DNA from: Tatumella morbirosei
Lineage (GTDB): Bacteria > Pseudomonadota > Gammaproteobacteria > Enterobacterales > Enterobacteriaceae
Length of the DNA stretch: 64,000 nt
Reading direction: 5' to 3'
NCBI RefSeq assembly: GCF_000757425.2
Contig: NZ_JPKR02000002.1
Location: forward strand, 62,001-126,000
The translations under genes and the position numbers were made by a program. Positions 31,333 to 43,513 of the stretch are shown here, one piece after another. Positions within the stretch are counted from its first letter, which is position 1. Every line of letters starts with the position of its first letter. Below the pieces are notes generated by a model that worked only from the letters and a program-made list of their open reading frames with translations, was not told the DNA's origin and did not search any database.

Positions 31333-34300
31333 TTGAGCCAGGAATATACAGAAGACAAAGAAGTAACTTTAACCCCGCTCAGTAGCGGGCGGCGACTGCT
31401 GGAAGCATTGCTGATTCTGGTGGCACTTTTTGCTGTTTATCTTATGGTTTCCCTGGTCAGTTTTAATCCTTCTGACCCCAGCTGGTCTCAGACAGCCTGG
31501 CATGAACCTATCCACAACCTGGGTGGCAGCCCTGGTGCATGGCTGGCAGATACCCTGTTATTTATTTTCGGGGTGATGTCCTATGCTATTCCTGTGGTCA
31601 TTATTGGGCTTTGCTGGATAACTTTCCGCCACCGACATAATGACGATTATGTTGATTATTTTGCGATTGGCTTGCGGTTGATTGGTGTTCTGGCATTGGT
31701 GGTGACCACCTGCGGACTGGCAGCCATTAATGCTGACGATATCTGGTATTTTGCTTCCGGCGGTGTGATTGGCAGCCTGGTGAGCAGTGCCATGACACCC
31801 TATTTTAACCAGGCGACGGGGACACTGGTATTACTCTGTGTCTGGGCTGCCGGCATTACCCTCTATACTGGCTGGTCATGGCTGACGATTGCCGAGAAAA
31901 TCGGTGGGGCAGTGATGTCGGTTCTCACCTTTGCCAGTAATCGTTCACGGGATGATAATCGCTGGGACGATGAGGATGATGAAGAATTCGAACCTGCGCC
32001 GGTCGCCAAAAAAAACTCGGGCCCCGGTCTCAGCTGAGCTTGCTACAGACAGCGAATCACATGATGCGTTGACCAATGCATCTCAGACAATAAATCCTGA
32101 GACGACGTCGCCGGATAAATCACCGACAGCACCTTATTATGAATCTGACGATGAGGATAACGACCCGTTGTTCAGCGCCCGACGCTATCCACAAGACGAT
32201 AATGATCCTCTGTTCAGTCCTCCTCAGGCTGGGGTTCACTCCGAAGATAATGATCCGCTGTTCAGCCGGACACCACGTCAGACCGAGGATGATGCAAATG
32301 ATCCACTGTTTAGTCCTTCACAGTGGACACAACCGACAGAACCTGTCCGTTCACCCGCTGCTGAATTTCAGCCGGGCACTTCCCATGCCCCGGTAAGTTC
32401 TCCGGCACCTGTGGCTCCCTCGCGAAGCCAGGTACCAGATAATACTGTTGCTCGTCAGGCTTATACCGCACCCGCTGAGGATCGAACAGTTCGGGGAGTT
32501 GAACCACCACGCTACCGTTTTGAAGTGCCTGAACAGGCTGTACCAGTGACTCAGTCGCAGCCTTCAGTACAACAAAGCACACCTGCACAGCAATACGTGC
32601 CATCTCCTGCACCGGCCTCTCCGGCTCCGGCAGCTCCGAACATTCCGGCAGCCCCTGTTGCAGCTGCCACGCCCGCTGCAAAACCGGCCGGACAGTCGCC
32701 GTTTGCTGTTGCGGCTAGTATGGGGAAACTCTCTTCCCATAGTCCGGTATTCGATGTTCCGCGGGACAGTAGTAATCCGCAGGTGAAAAAAGGCATTGGT
32801 GGCCCGGAACTGCCACGCCCCAATCCGGTTCGGTTACCTACCCGCAGGGAAATGGCGTCTTACGGCATCAAACTCCCTTCTCAGCGTATGGCTGAAGAAA
32901 AGGCCCGCGAGGAACAGTATAAGGCAGCTGGCGACGAATTCAGCGCGACTTACAGTGATGAAGAGCAGGCTGATATCGAACAGGCTGAGTTACGCCAGGC
33001 ATTTGCAGCTCAGCAGACTCAACGTTATGGTTTTTCCGACAGCGAAGAATCTCAGGATGACGAAGATGTGCTGCAACAAGCCGCGCTGGCTCGGCAGTTT
33101 GCTGAGCAACAACAACAACGCTATCAGCCAGAACCCCGGGACCAAAAGACGACTCCGACCGCAGCTGAAACATTTTCGGCATTTGACTTTTCACCCATGG
33201 AGGATTTGGTGGATGACGGCCCGGGTGAACCTCTGTTTACCATCGCTCCGGTTAACGAACATGACCCCCATGTTCATCATCCCGAATATGATTCTCCGTC
33301 TGAAGGCTCAGCAGAGCCGTTTAATCAGTCACAGATAGCACATCCGGACAGTCAGGGTAATAATACGTCACCGGTAGTTGCTCAGGCTGAACAACAAAGT
33401 CTGTTTCATCCGTTCCTGGTGCGCCATGAACAACCCTTGCAGAAGCCATCAACACCGTTACCTACGTTGGATTTGCTGACACCTCCGCCTTCTGAAGAAG
33501 AGCCGGTAGATATGTTTGCTCTTGAACAAACCGGTAAACTGGTTGAGGCAAGACTCAGTGATTTCCGTGTGAAAGCGGAAGTTGTCGGGATTTCTCCGGG
33601 GCCGGTGATCACCCGGTTTGAACTGGATTTGGCGCCCGGGGTAAAAGCTGCCCGAATTTCTAACCTTTCCCGCGACCTAGCCCGCTCTTTATCGGCGGTG
33701 GCCGTGCGTATCGTTGAAGTCATCCCGGGCAAACCTTATGTGGGCCTTGAACTACCTAACAAGCATCGTCAGACCGTTTATCTGCGTGAAGTCCTGGATT
33801 GTGCGAAGTTTCGCGATAACCCATCACCACTGTCGGTGGTACTGGGTAAAGATATTGCCGGGCAGCCGGTGGTAGCGGATCTCGCCAAAATGCCACACTT
33901 GTTGGTTGCGGGTACTACCGGTTCAGGTAAATCGGTCGGGGTTAACGCCATGATCATCAGTATGTTGTACAAAGCAACACCTGATGAAGTTCGGTTTATT
34001 ATGATAGACCCTAAAATGCTTGAGCTGTCAGTCTATGAGGGTATTCCGCATCTGTTAACCGAAGTTGTTACCGATATGAAAGATGCAGCTAATGCATTGC
34101 GCTGGAGTGTCGGGGAGATGGAACGTCGTTATAAGCTGATGTCAGCCTTAGGGGTTCGTAATCTGGCGGGTTACAACGAGAAAGTCGAACAGGCTGAAGC
34201 CATGGGTCGACCGATTCCTGATCCGTTCTGGAAACCTGGTGACAGTATGGACACCACGCCGCCGGTACTGGAAAAGTTGCCTTATATTGTTGTGCTGGTG

Positions 34301-34936
34301 GATGAGTTTGCTGACCTGATGATGGCTGTTGGCAAAAAGGTGGAAGAACTGATTGCCCGTCTGGCTCAGAAAGCCCGTGCAGCAGGTATTCACCTTGTGC
34401 TGGCAACTCAGCGTCCATCAGTAGATGTGATCACAGGGCTGATTAAAGCGAATATTCCAACCCGTATTGCTTTCACTGTTTCCAGCAAAATTGATTCACG
34501 GACCATTCTGGATCAGGCTGGGGCAGAGTCTCTGTTGGGAATGGGGGATATGCTGTATATGCCACCTAACTCTTCAATGCCGGTGCGAGTCCATGGTGCG
34601 TTTGTCCGTGATCAGGAAGTGCACGCCGTTGTTCAGGACTGGAAAGCACGTGGCAGACCACAGTACATCGATAGTATTACTGCCGGTGATGAAAGCGAAA
34701 GTGGTAACGGAGCTGCTGACAGTAGTGGCGAAGAGCTTGATCCATTGTTTGACCAGGCTGTGGCATTTGTGGTCGATAAACGCAGAGCATCGATTTCCGG
34801 GGTTCAGCGTCAGTTCCGTATTGGCTACAACCGCGCGGCAAGGATTATCGAACAAATGGAGGCCCAGGGTATTGTTTCTGAACCCGGCCATAATGGTAAC
34901 CGTGAAGTTCTGTCACCTCCACCTCATGAAATGTAA
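31333..34936 (+). CDS. ftsK: DNA translocase FtsK, with a one-base frameshift at an A8 run
   Basis: FtsK anchors in the septum and pumps chromosome dimers toward dif for XerCD resolution. I chose the TTG at 31333 (site GGAGAG): it gives [12 protein letters not shown], and E. coli ftsK also starts with TTG there. The first frame (234 codons, stop at 32035-32037) encodes the four-helix membrane domain. The rest is in another frame from about 32009. The join is a run of eight A (32008-32015); seven would give one 1200-residue protein (E. coli 1329), reading [13 protein letters not shown]. The linker holds four NDPLFS motifs (32150-32315). The motor has Walker [13 protein letters not shown] and Walker [13 protein letters not shown]; the gamma domain ends [21 protein letters not shown]. 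Everything after the join is intact, so sequencing error or slippage are both possible. Confidence 0.9.
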
Positions 34937-34990
34937 TTCACTGACATTTCATGACTAAACTTCAATGGGCCGGAACTTCCCGGCCCATTG
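34924..34990 (+). terminator. Two tandem hairpins after ftsK
   Basis: The first, TCATGAAATGT (34924-34934) with ACATTTCATGA (34944-34954), includes the ftsK stop codon. The second, CAATGGGCCGG (34963-34973) with CCGGCCCATTG (34980-34990), is a perfect 11-bp stem. Neither has a T tract, so they may protect the mRNA end as well as terminate. Confidence 0.6.
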
Positions 34991-35114
34991 CTTATCTGAT
35001 GTATCACCCCCATAGTAAAGGATAGTTTTCGGTTTTATCTCCTGTCGGAATTGGGTGACAGTGACCAGGATAGTGAATGCCAGGTCGGTACTAATTAATA
35101 AGGAATGGTCTGAG

Positions 35115-35726
35115 ATGAGAAAATATCTAATCGCTACAGGTGTATTGAGCTTAATGATATCAGCCAGTGTGATGGCTGATGCCGCGGCCGACTTGCAGGC
35201 ACGGCTCAATAAAGTTAGCAGCTTTCATGCAGCATTTAGCCAGAAAGTCACCGATGGTTCAGGTAATAATGTACAGGATGGCCAGGGCGAGTTATGGGTA
35301 AAGCGTCCCAGCTTATTTAACTGGCACATGACAGCACCTGATGAGAGTACTATTGTCTCTGATGGTAAAACTTTATGGTTTTACAACCCGTTTGTTCAGC
35401 AGGTCACTGCCAGCTGGTTAAAAAATGCAACCAGCAATACACCCTTTATGCTGATAGCACGTAACCAGTCCTCTGACTGGAAGAACTATAATGTGAGTCA
35501 GCAGGGGGATACTTTTGAACTCACGCCTAAGAGTAATGGTGGGAATCTGAAACAATTTACTATCAATGTGACGCCTGATGGCACCATCCGCCAGTTTAGC
35601 GCAGTTGAACAAGATGGCCAGCGGACCAGCTATCAGTTAACTTCACAACAAAATGGGGCAATTAGCCCGGACAAGTTTAAATTTACCCCGCCAAAAGGCG
35701 TTACCCTGGACGATCAACGTCAGTGA
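35115..35726 (+). CDS. lolA: Outer-membrane lipoprotein carrier protein LolA
   Basis: 203 residues from the ATG at 35115 (AAGGA site at 35100-35104), equal to E. coli. Signal peptide [21 protein letters not shown] is cleaved before DAAADLQ. It ferries lipoproteins from LolCDE across the periplasm to LolB. Conserved [29 protein letters not shown] and the tail [15 protein letters not shown] are present. rarA starts eight bases later. Confidence 0.96.
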   Translation: MRKYLIATGVLSLMISASVMADAAADLQARLNKVSSFHAAFSQKVTDGSGNNVQDGQGELWVKRPSLFNWHMTAPDESTIVSDGKTLWFYNPFVQQVTASWLKNATSNTPFMLIARNQSSDWKNYNVSQQGDTFELTPKSNGGNLKQFTINVTPDGTIRQFSAVEQDGQRTSYQLTSQQNGAISPDKFKFTPPKGVTLDDQRQ

Positions 35727-35733
35727 GGTAACT

Positions 35734-37077
35734 GTGAATACACTTTCTCTGGATTTCTCTGCTAACGAATTTCAGCCACTGGCCGCGCGAATGCGGCCTG
35801 TGACACTGGCTGAATATGGGGGTCAGCAACATTTACTGGCGGCGGGTAAACCTTTGCCACGGGCTATCGAGGCCGGACATCTGCATTCGATGATTCTGTG
35901 GGGACCTCCGGGAACAGGAAAAACTACGCTGGCAGAAATTATTGCCCGTTATGCTGACGCCAGCGTGGAGCGGATTTCGGCGGTAACTTCAGGGGTTAAA
36001 GAGATCCGCGAGGCCATAGAGAGAGCCAGGCAAAGCAGACAGGCAGGGCGCAGGACAATTTTATTTGTCGATGAAGTGCACCGTTTTAATAAGAGCCAGC
36101 AGGATGCATTTCTGCCTCATATCGAAGACGGAACTATCACTTTCATCGGTGCAACGACCGAAAATCCCTCTTTCGAACTTAATTCAGCGTTACTCTCCCG
36201 TGCGCGGGTCTATTTACTGAAATCACTGACTCCGGACGATATCAAAAAAATTATCAGCCAGGCGATGTCTGATAAAGATCGTGGCCTGGGGGGGCAGAAT
36301 ATTGTTCTGCCCGATGAGACCCGGCGAATGATAGCCGAATTAGTCAATGGCGATGCACGCAGGGCTCTGAATACTGTTGAAATGATGGCTGATATGGCGG
36401 AGGCAGATGCACAGGGCCAACGGCATTTAACCCCGGCCCTGTTAACTGAGGTGGCCGGAGAACGTGCGGCCAGATTTGATAACAAAGGCGATCGTTTTTA
36501 TGATCTGATTTCGGCCCTGCACAAATCAGTACGCGGTTCAGCTCCTGATGCTGCACTGTACTGGTACGCCAGAATCATTACCGCCGGTGGTGATCCTCTG
36601 TATGTTGCCAGACGCCTTTTGGCTATCGCTTCTGAGGATGTAGGCAATGCCGATCCCCGTGGGATGCAGGTTGCCCTGGCGGCATGGGATTGTTTTACCC
36701 GGGTAGGCCCTGCTGAAGGTGAGAGGGCGATTGCTCAGGCAATTGTATATCTGGCATGCGCACCTAAAAGTAACGCGGTGTATGCTGCATTTAATGCAGC
36801 CATGCGCGCAGCCAGAGAGTTTCCTGACTATGACGTTCCTGAACATTTGCGCAATGCCCCGACTAAATTAATGAAAGAGATGGGTTTAGGTAAAGAGTAC
36901 CGCTACGCGCACAATGAACCCAATGCTTATGCAGCTGGTGAGAATTACTTTCCGCCTGAAATGGCAGATTCGCACTTTTATTCACCAGTTGAACGGGGTC
37001 TGGAAACTAAAATTGCAGAAAAGCTGGCATGGCTGGCTGAACAGGATCAAAATAGCCCGACAAAACGCTACCGCTGA
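35734..37077 (+). CDS. rarA: Replication-associated recombination protein A (RarA/MgsA)
   Basis: The GTG at 35734, with GAGG five bases upstream and eight bases after lolA, gives [21 protein letters not shown] and 447 residues, the E. coli length. AAA+ ATPase of the clamp-loader family acting at stalled forks: Walker [13 protein letters not shown], Walker [21 protein letters not shown], sensor 1 [12 protein letters not shown], then the tetramerisation domain. The open frame upstream inside lolA is not used. Likely co-transcribed with lolA. Confidence 0.96.
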   Translation: MNTLSLDFSANEFQPLAARMRPVTLAEYGGQQHLLAAGKPLPRAIEAGHLHSMILWGPPGTGKTTLAEIIARYADASVERISAVTSGVKEIREAIERARQSRQAGRRTILFVDEVHRFNKSQQDAFLPHIEDGTITFIGATTENPSFELNSALLSRARVYLLKSLTPDDIKKIISQAMSDKDRGLGGQNIVLPDETRRMIAELVNGDARRALNTVEMMADMAEADAQGQRHLTPALLTEVAGERAARFDNKGDRFYDLISALHKSVRGSAPDAALYWYARIITAGGDPLYVARRLLAIASEDVGNADPRGMQVALAAWDCFTRVGPAEGERAIAQAIVYLACAPKSNAVYAAFNAAMRAAREFPDYDVPEHLRNAPTKLMKEMGLGKEYRYAHNEPNAYAAGENYFPPEMADSHFYSPVERGLETKIAEKLAWLAEQDQNSPTKRYR

Positions 37078-37149
37078 TAAAACATTACGGTAAGGTGAGT
37101 CGTAAAATTTCGTATTGTGGTTTTTCCCGACGAAAATTCAATTCATTAA

Positions 37150-38460
<1,311 letters not shown>

Positions 38461-38477
38461 TTCAGTAAATTAATTCC

Positions 38478-38507
38478 AAAAAACCTGCCCTTTTGGCAGG
38501 TTTTTTT
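38478..38507 (+). terminator. Terminator of serS
   Basis: AAACCTGCC (38481-38489) and GGCAGGTTT (38495-38503) followed by T residues to 38507; a clear Rho-independent terminator. Confidence 0.9.
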
Positions 38508-38512
38508 GTATC

Positions 38513-39212
38513 CAGAAAACCCCCAGCCAGGCTGGGGGTTCCGTAAAGCTTTCAGCTTTGGGCCGTATATAAAAAACCCTTTTGATTTGTTAAAACACCT
38601 TGCGGTCTGGCAACTGCAAAGGTTCAACAGGAAATCAAAAGGGGTCCCGATGAGGGACGAAAAGAGCTTAGCGCATACCTGATGGAACTGTAAATATCAC
38701 ATTGTTTTCGCACCTAAGTACCGAAGACAGGTCTTTTATGGAGAGCGGCGAAGGGTAACAGGGAGCATTTTAAGGAAGCTGTGTGAATGAAAAAATGTGA
38801 ATATCCTGGAAGCAGAATGTTGTGCTGATCATATTCATTTGCTTTTGGAGATCCCGCCGAAGATGAGTGTATCGGTATTTATGGGTATCTGAAGGGCAAA
38901 AGCAGTCTGATGCTGTATGAACAGTCCGGGGATTTGAAATTTAAGTACAGAAACAGGGAGTTCTGGTGTCGGGGATACTATGTAGACACGGTAGGCAAGA
39001 ACACGACAAAGATACAGGAATATATAAAGCACCAGCTCGAAGCGGATAAAATGGGAGAACAGTTGTCGATCCCATATCCGGGAAGCCCGTTTACGGGTCC
39101 TAAGTAATCCAAAATGCAAATGTCAGATTGCGACGCGCCTGTTAGGGCACTGCTGGTAAGAGAGCCTTACAGGCGCATTTGAAAAACCTCCGGCTATGCC
39201 GGAGGATATTTA
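38513..39212 (+). mobile_element. Degenerate IS200-type insertion element
   Basis: About 700 bases (ends approximate) framed by the subterminal hairpins of IS200: left AACCCCCAGC-CAG-GCTGGGGGTT (38518-38540) and right CCTCCGGC-TAT-GCCGGAGG (39187-39205). Inside is the IS200 leader stem CCCTTTTGATTT (38577-38588) with AAATCAAAAGGG (38632-38643), which in active IS200 blocks read-through and hides the transposase ribosome site. IS200 elements lack terminal inverted repeats and make no target duplication. It sits right after the serS terminator. Its transposase is dead (next entry). Confidence 0.88.
38650..39107 (+). pseudogene. tnpA: IS200 transposase TnpA remnant
   Basis: Reads MRDEKSLAHT-stop-WNCKYHIVFAPKYRRQVFYGE... 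LRKLCE-stop-KNVNILEAECCADHIHLLLEIPPKMSVS, then shifts frame near 38870-38885 and continues GYLKGKSSLMLYEQSGDLKFK to PYPGSPFTGPK and TAA at 39105. The stops at 38680 (expected Arg) and 38788 (expected Trp) are single-base changes, and about one base is missing at the shift. The HUH motif survives as HIH and the catalytic tyrosine region (IQEYIKHQL) is readable. Three lesions mean no full Y1 transposase is made. Confidence 0.88.
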
Positions 39213-39982
39213 TTCAGTCTGAGTCAGGTTCAGATACATTAGCCATCAGACATATCATTCTTATCAGACGGATATTATTTTTTTACCAGTATGTTTGTCA
39301 TTTTTATTTAGTATAGCCTTATAATAGATAGGTACCTGATAAAAACCTGGAGTGATAAATTCAGGGTGGAAATCTACGCAGTATTTTATATGGCTAAAAA
39401 AAAGACAAGCCTCTGTATTTAACATTTTTGATTCTCATTATCGCAACACAGATGCTGATATTTCATTCTCCGAATTTAACGCAACACCATACATGATGAT
39501 AATTTGTTCTCTTTTATCTTATTGCTTACTGTTAGTTTACATTCCGCTCACATCTTACGGTAAATGAATATTAAATATACAAACGATAATCAATAATTTT
39601 AAATGTACCCGACTTTTTTACTCAGTTAAATTGCAGTGTATTACTCTGTTTATTTTGAAAGAAAATAAAGTTCAAGGTCTTTAAGTAGTGTGTACCTTCA
39701 GAGTTTTGTTGGTTTTATAACATAAATTAGAGATATTATATTTTTATTTAATTAGTCTGTGGTTTTTTATGTTTTGTTTTTTGAATGTTGCGACATTATA
39801 AACTTTTGTGACATCGATCAGAAAATATCCAGTTCCTTGATTATTGGTTTTTTACAGATGGCGCGTATAATGCTGCCGCATTGTGAATCATCCAATATGT
39901 TTACCAGTTGATTAGCGGCTGGTTAATTATCATGATGATTCGGACGTAATGTGTAATTAGAAATAATAACAAAGAGATAAAG
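39213..39982. other. AT-rich region upstream of the pilus operon
   Basis: 770 visibly AT-rich bases, unlike the core on either side and typical of H-NS-bound acquired DNA. It should contain the pilus promoter. A GTG-started frame of 71 codons (39352-39567) has no good ribosome site and no recognisable product; I do not call it a gene. Confidence 0.6.
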
Positions 39983-40462
39983 ATGTTTAAAAAATCACTA
40001 CTATTGATTTCATTAAGCTCATCATTGATGTTTACTGCTGCAAGCCATGCTGATGACACAACATATACTGCACAGGCAACGGCTAATATGAATGTCTATT
40101 TGACGGTCTTAAAGGCATGTAGTATTTCTGCAGGTGATATGAATTTCGGTAGCCAGTACAGCAATGCTGGTAATTTATCTGCACAAGCAACAGCCAGTGT
40201 CGTTTGTACTAAGAATACGCCGTATGAGCTTTCTTCTGACAGTTCGCACGATTATGAGATGTCAGATTCAAGTGGTAATAAAATTGCTTACTCACTTTAT
40301 TCTGATGAAGCAGCATCTTCTGCCTTAACCAGTGGAACGACTAATACAGGTACCGGTGAAGAGCAGGATATTAAAATCTATGGTCAGGTAAGTGCTGATG
40401 CCCTGAAAGTCGCACCTGCAGGTGATTACACCGATACCGTATTGCTGAAAATAGACTATTGA
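39983..40462 (+). CDS. Spore coat U domain pilin subunit (Csu-type major pilin)
   Basis: 159 residues. Signal peptide MFKKSLLLISLSSSLMFTAASHA, then a single SCPU domain: donor-strand region ATANMNVYLTVLKAC, second Cys in ASVVCTKNTPYELSS, and a C-terminal strand DTVLLKIDY that chaperones bind. It resembles CsuA/B-type subunits of archaic chaperone-usher pili, which build biofilm filaments. First gene of a four-gene operon with chaperone, usher and tip protein. The site AAGAGATAAAG precedes the ATG. The Csu minor pilins CsuA and CsuB have no counterparts here. Confidence 0.85.
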   Translation: MFKKSLLLISLSSSLMFTAASHADDTTYTAQATANMNVYLTVLKACSISAGDMNFGSQYSNAGNLSAQATASVVCTKNTPYELSSDSSHDYEMSDSSGNKIAYSLYSDEAASSALTSGTTNTGTGEEQDIKIYGQVSADALKVAPAGDYTDTVLLKIDY

Positions 40463-40482
40463 TTTAATTTTACAGGCTGCAT

Positions 40483-41202
40483 ATGTTACGTTCATTTCGA
40501 TTTTATATATCTGTCATCGTTATAGGTTTATTGCCCTGTCTAACATATGCCGCCAGCTTACAGGTTTTCCCGGTAAACATTAATTTTGCACCGGGGGAAA
40601 ATGTTAAAGCTGTTTATGTCAATAACATTGGTAACGATCCGATCAGCGCTCAGGTTCGTGTCTATCAATGGGTTCAGTCCAACGATAATGACGTCTTGAC
40701 GGAAACGCAGAACCTGGTGGTCAGCCCCCCCATGACCGCAATACCCGCAGGAAAACAACAGTTACTGCGGGTTATTATGCCAGTTGTACCCGTTGGGAAA
40801 GGCGAACAGTCATATAAACTGGTCGTGGATGAATTACCAGGGTCTGCGGATAAAAGTGGCAGGCATGCTGTCCGGTTTTTATTACGATATACCTTACCCG
40901 TTTTTATTAATACGCCTAAATCGGCACTGGACATGAACGATTTTGTTTTCCACCTGAATACTCATGTTTCACCTGAGCGTTTAACGGTTGAAAACCATGG
41001 ACTGCAGCATTTGAAACTGAGTAATGTTGTACTCTCCTCTGGTCAGCAACAGGTAACTCTTAACAGAGGTTTACTGGGATATGTTTTAGCACACAGCACC
41101 CGTTCATGGTCTTTACCGAAAGGGAAGTATTCCGGTTCTACACTGACGTTTACCATAAATGATGATACAACAACAAAAACAGTACCGATCATTACTCAAT
41201 AA
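40483..41202 (+). CDS. Periplasmic pilus chaperone (PapD-like, Csu type)
   Basis: 239 residues with a signal peptide ending near TYA/ASL. The PapD-like N-terminal immunoglobulin domain shows PVNINFAPGENVKAVYVNN, AQVRVYQWVQ and AIPAGKQQLLRVIMP, where Arg/Lys anchor the subunit C-terminus. It should fold and cap the SCPU pilins before delivery to the usher. It starts 20 bases after the pilin stop and overlaps the usher start by 44 bases. Confidence 0.88.
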   Translation: MLRSFRFYISVIVIGLLPCLTYAASLQVFPVNINFAPGENVKAVYVNNIGNDPISAQVRVYQWVQSNDNDVLTETQNLVVSPPMTAIPAGKQQLLRVIMPVVPVGKGEQSYKLVVDELPGSADKSGRHAVRFLLRYTLPVFINTPKSALDMNDFVFHLNTHVSPERLTVENHGLQHLKLSNVVLSSGQQQVTLNRGLLGYVLAHSTRSWSLPKGKYSGSTLTFTINDDTTTKTVPIITQ

Positions 41203-43513
41203 TTCCTTTATTCTTTGTACTGCACTCATTATTTCATCTAATTCATTTGCTGCAGCGGATGAAATGTTATACCTGACGATTACTATTAATGGATCCGCTG
41301 TTAATGGATTGTTTCAGGTTAGGAAAAGGGAACAACACTTCATTATCTCAAGGGAGGATGCCAGCAAACTGCATCTTAATTTGCAGAGGATGGAAAGTGG
41401 CAAAGAAAATATTGATTTCAGCTCACAACCAGGGCTGACAGTTAATTATGATCCTCTGAAACAAGTTCTGGATATTCAGGCAGATAAACGCTGGTTGGGT
41501 GGGGACCAACAACTGAAGAGTTCTCGCCATAGCGGATTCACTTCGGCCAGCCAGTTATCTCCGGCGGTTCATGGAATAGCACTAAATTATGATCTCTATG
41601 CCAGTCATCAACTCAACGATGAGGCGGTGACGGCTTATACAGAGCTGCGTTCCTTTGGAATTGGTCCGAGTAATTTCAGCAGTTCATTTAATAGTCGTGC
41701 AGAACAATTGCGTGGACAGTCAGATAACAGTACCCAAAGGCTGATGACGTCCTGGAGCTATCAAAACCCGGACAAACTGATGAGTCTCACATTGGGTGAC
41801 AGCTACACCGGTGCTCAGTCCTGGACGAATAGTGTCCGTTTTGCAGGATTAAGTTTGTCTCATAATTACTCGCTGCAGCCTGACTTTAATACTTCGTCTC
41901 AGGATATTCTTTCAGATACCGCAGCGTTGCCTTCAACCGTAGATCTCTATGTGCAGGGGATAAAACAGTCATCACAACGTGTTACACCTGGTCAGTTTAC
42001 CCTCAATACGTCGCCATTTTTCACCGGGAGCAGCACTGCGCAGGTAGTGATCACCGATATCAATGGTCAACAGCGGGTGATAAACCTGAATCTGTATGGT
42101 TCGAACCAGTTGTTATCGCGTGGGTTAGATACCTGGAGCCTTAATGCCGGATGGGTACGTGAAAATTATAGTTACCGGTCGTTCAGTTATGACCCAGATT
42201 TTATGTTGGTGGGTAACTGGCGTTCCGGTGTATCTGACCGTTTTACCTTTGAAGGACATACAGAACAGAGCCAACCGTTACAGGATGCCGGGGCTGGCTT
42301 TAATTATCTGCTTTCACCTGAGATAGGTATTTTACACAGTGATGTTTCGGTCAGTCGTCATGAATCTGAGACCGGGAAACAGTGGGGAATTGGGTGGCAG
42401 TGGGTTAATCAACGTTTTAATGCCTCGGCGACTGAGACCCGACGCGATAGTCAGTTTCGCGATATGTCGGTACTATCAGAAGGCACACTGGCAACCCGCT
42501 CCGATAATGCTTTTGTCAGCTGGTCGTTCGACAATATTGGTACGGTCGGAATGAGCTGGATAAATCTCCAGTATCCGGGAACTCACCAGCAGTATGCCGG
42601 GCTGTCGTGGTTTAGGACTTTCACACACCGGATTAATATTTCGACCAGTATAACTCAGTCGTTGTCTGAGAGCCGTGATAAAACAGTCTATATCAATCTG
42701 ACCTTGCCATTGTCGGATCGACAATACATTGCTGTGCAACATTCTCAGCAAAGTGGAACGGTTTACAACCAGCTTAGTTGGTCCCGTGAAATTGACTCTA
42801 ATAAGCCAGACTGGGGTGCTAATTTATCGATTCAGAACGGTACAAATCCGAATAAGCACGCGGACTACCGCCAACGTACCCGCTGGAGTGATCTGGAGCT
42901 GGGATACAATCAGTATAATCATCAGGACAGCTATTATGCTTCAATGTCGGGGGCTCTTGGCTTTTTTATGGGGCATCTGTATGCAACACGTGAACTGGGC
43001 GATGCCTTTGCCATCGTAGATACTGCGGGAGTACCGGATATTCCGGTCTATTTACAACATCGCCCGGCAGGTAAAACAGATGGCAGCGGGACGTTGTTCA
43101 TCAATAATCTTGACCCTTACTTCCGTAACAACATTTCCATTGATGTGTTGTCATTGCCTGAAGACTATCGCGCTTTATATACCGAGCAACAGGTGATTCC
43201 TAAGAGCGGAGGCGGGGCAGTCGCGGCTTTTTCTATTTACCGTACCCATGCTTTGATGATCACCGGCAAACTGGACAATGGCAGCGTGTTGCCATTTGCC
43301 GCTGATGTTGTGGTCGTTGATGCCGGAGGAAATAATGTTACTAAAGGCACAACACATACAGTTGTTGGGTATGAAGGAAATATCTATCTGGAAGATCCAC
43401 CTGCGGGAGGTGAGATCATTGTTCACGGACCACAAGGAGATTGCCGGATAGCATTGCCGGCAAAACTTCCGGCAGAAAAACAGGTGATTCAAATGGAGTC
43501 GGTATGTCATTAG
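41159..43513 (+). CDS. Outer-membrane pilus usher (Csu/fimbrial type)
   Basis: 784 residues. A signal-like segment ends near NSFA/AADE; an N-terminal usher domain, a long beta-barrel region rich in alternating aromatic/polar residues, and C-terminal plug-like segments (PVYLQHRPAGKTDGSGTLFINNLDPYFRNNISID; PKSGGGAVAAFSIYRTHALMITGKLDNG) follow the usher pattern. It forms the pore for pilus assembly. The ATG at 41159 lies inside the chaperone gene; no better start with a full signal peptide exists downstream. Confidence 0.9.
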   Translation: MMIQQQKQYRSLLNNSFILCTALIISSNSFAAADEMLYLTITINGSAVNGLFQVRKREQHFIISREDASKLHLNLQRMESGKENIDFSSQPGLTVNYDPLKQVLDIQADKRWLGGDQQLKSSRHSGFTSASQLSPAVHGIALNYDLYASHQLNDEAVTAYTELRSFGIGPSNFSSSFNSRAEQLRGQSDNSTQRLMTSWSYQNPDKLMSLTLGDSYTGAQSWTNSVRFAGLSLSHNYSLQPDFNTSSQDILSDTAALPSTVDLYVQGIKQSSQRVTPGQFTLNTSPFFTGSSTAQVVITDINGQQRVINLNLYGSNQLLSRGLDTWSLNAGWVRENYSYRSFSYDPDFMLVGNWRSGVSDRFTFEGHTEQSQPLQDAGAGFNYLLSPEIGILHSDVSVSRHESETGKQWGIGWQWVNQRFNASATETRRDSQFRDMSVLSEGTLATRSDNAFVSWSFDNIGTVGMSWINLQYPGTHQQYAGLSWFRTFTHRINISTSITQSLSESRDKTVYINLTLPLSDRQYIAVQHSQQSGTVYNQLSWSREIDSNKPDWGANLSIQNGTNPNKHADYRQRTRWSDLELGYNQYNHQDSYYASMSGALGFFMGHLYATRELGDAFAIVDTAGVPDIPVYLQHRPAGKTDGSGTLFINNLDPYFRNNISIDVLSLPEDYRALYTEQQVIPKSGGGAVAAFSIYRTHALMITGKLDNGSVLPFAADVVVVDAGGNNVTKGTTHTVVGYEGNIYLEDPPAGGEIIVHGPQGDCRIALPAKLPAEKQVIQMESVCH

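Noticed and set aside
32580..32700. Pro/Ala-rich stretch in ftsK as a DNA repeat
   Set aside because: It is the normal low-complexity FtsK linker; no tandem DNA unit is seen.
39352..39567. 71-codon GTG-started frame in the AT-rich region
   Set aside because: The GGAG directly abuts the start, codon use looks random and the product matches nothing I recognise; AT-rich DNA readily gives such frames.
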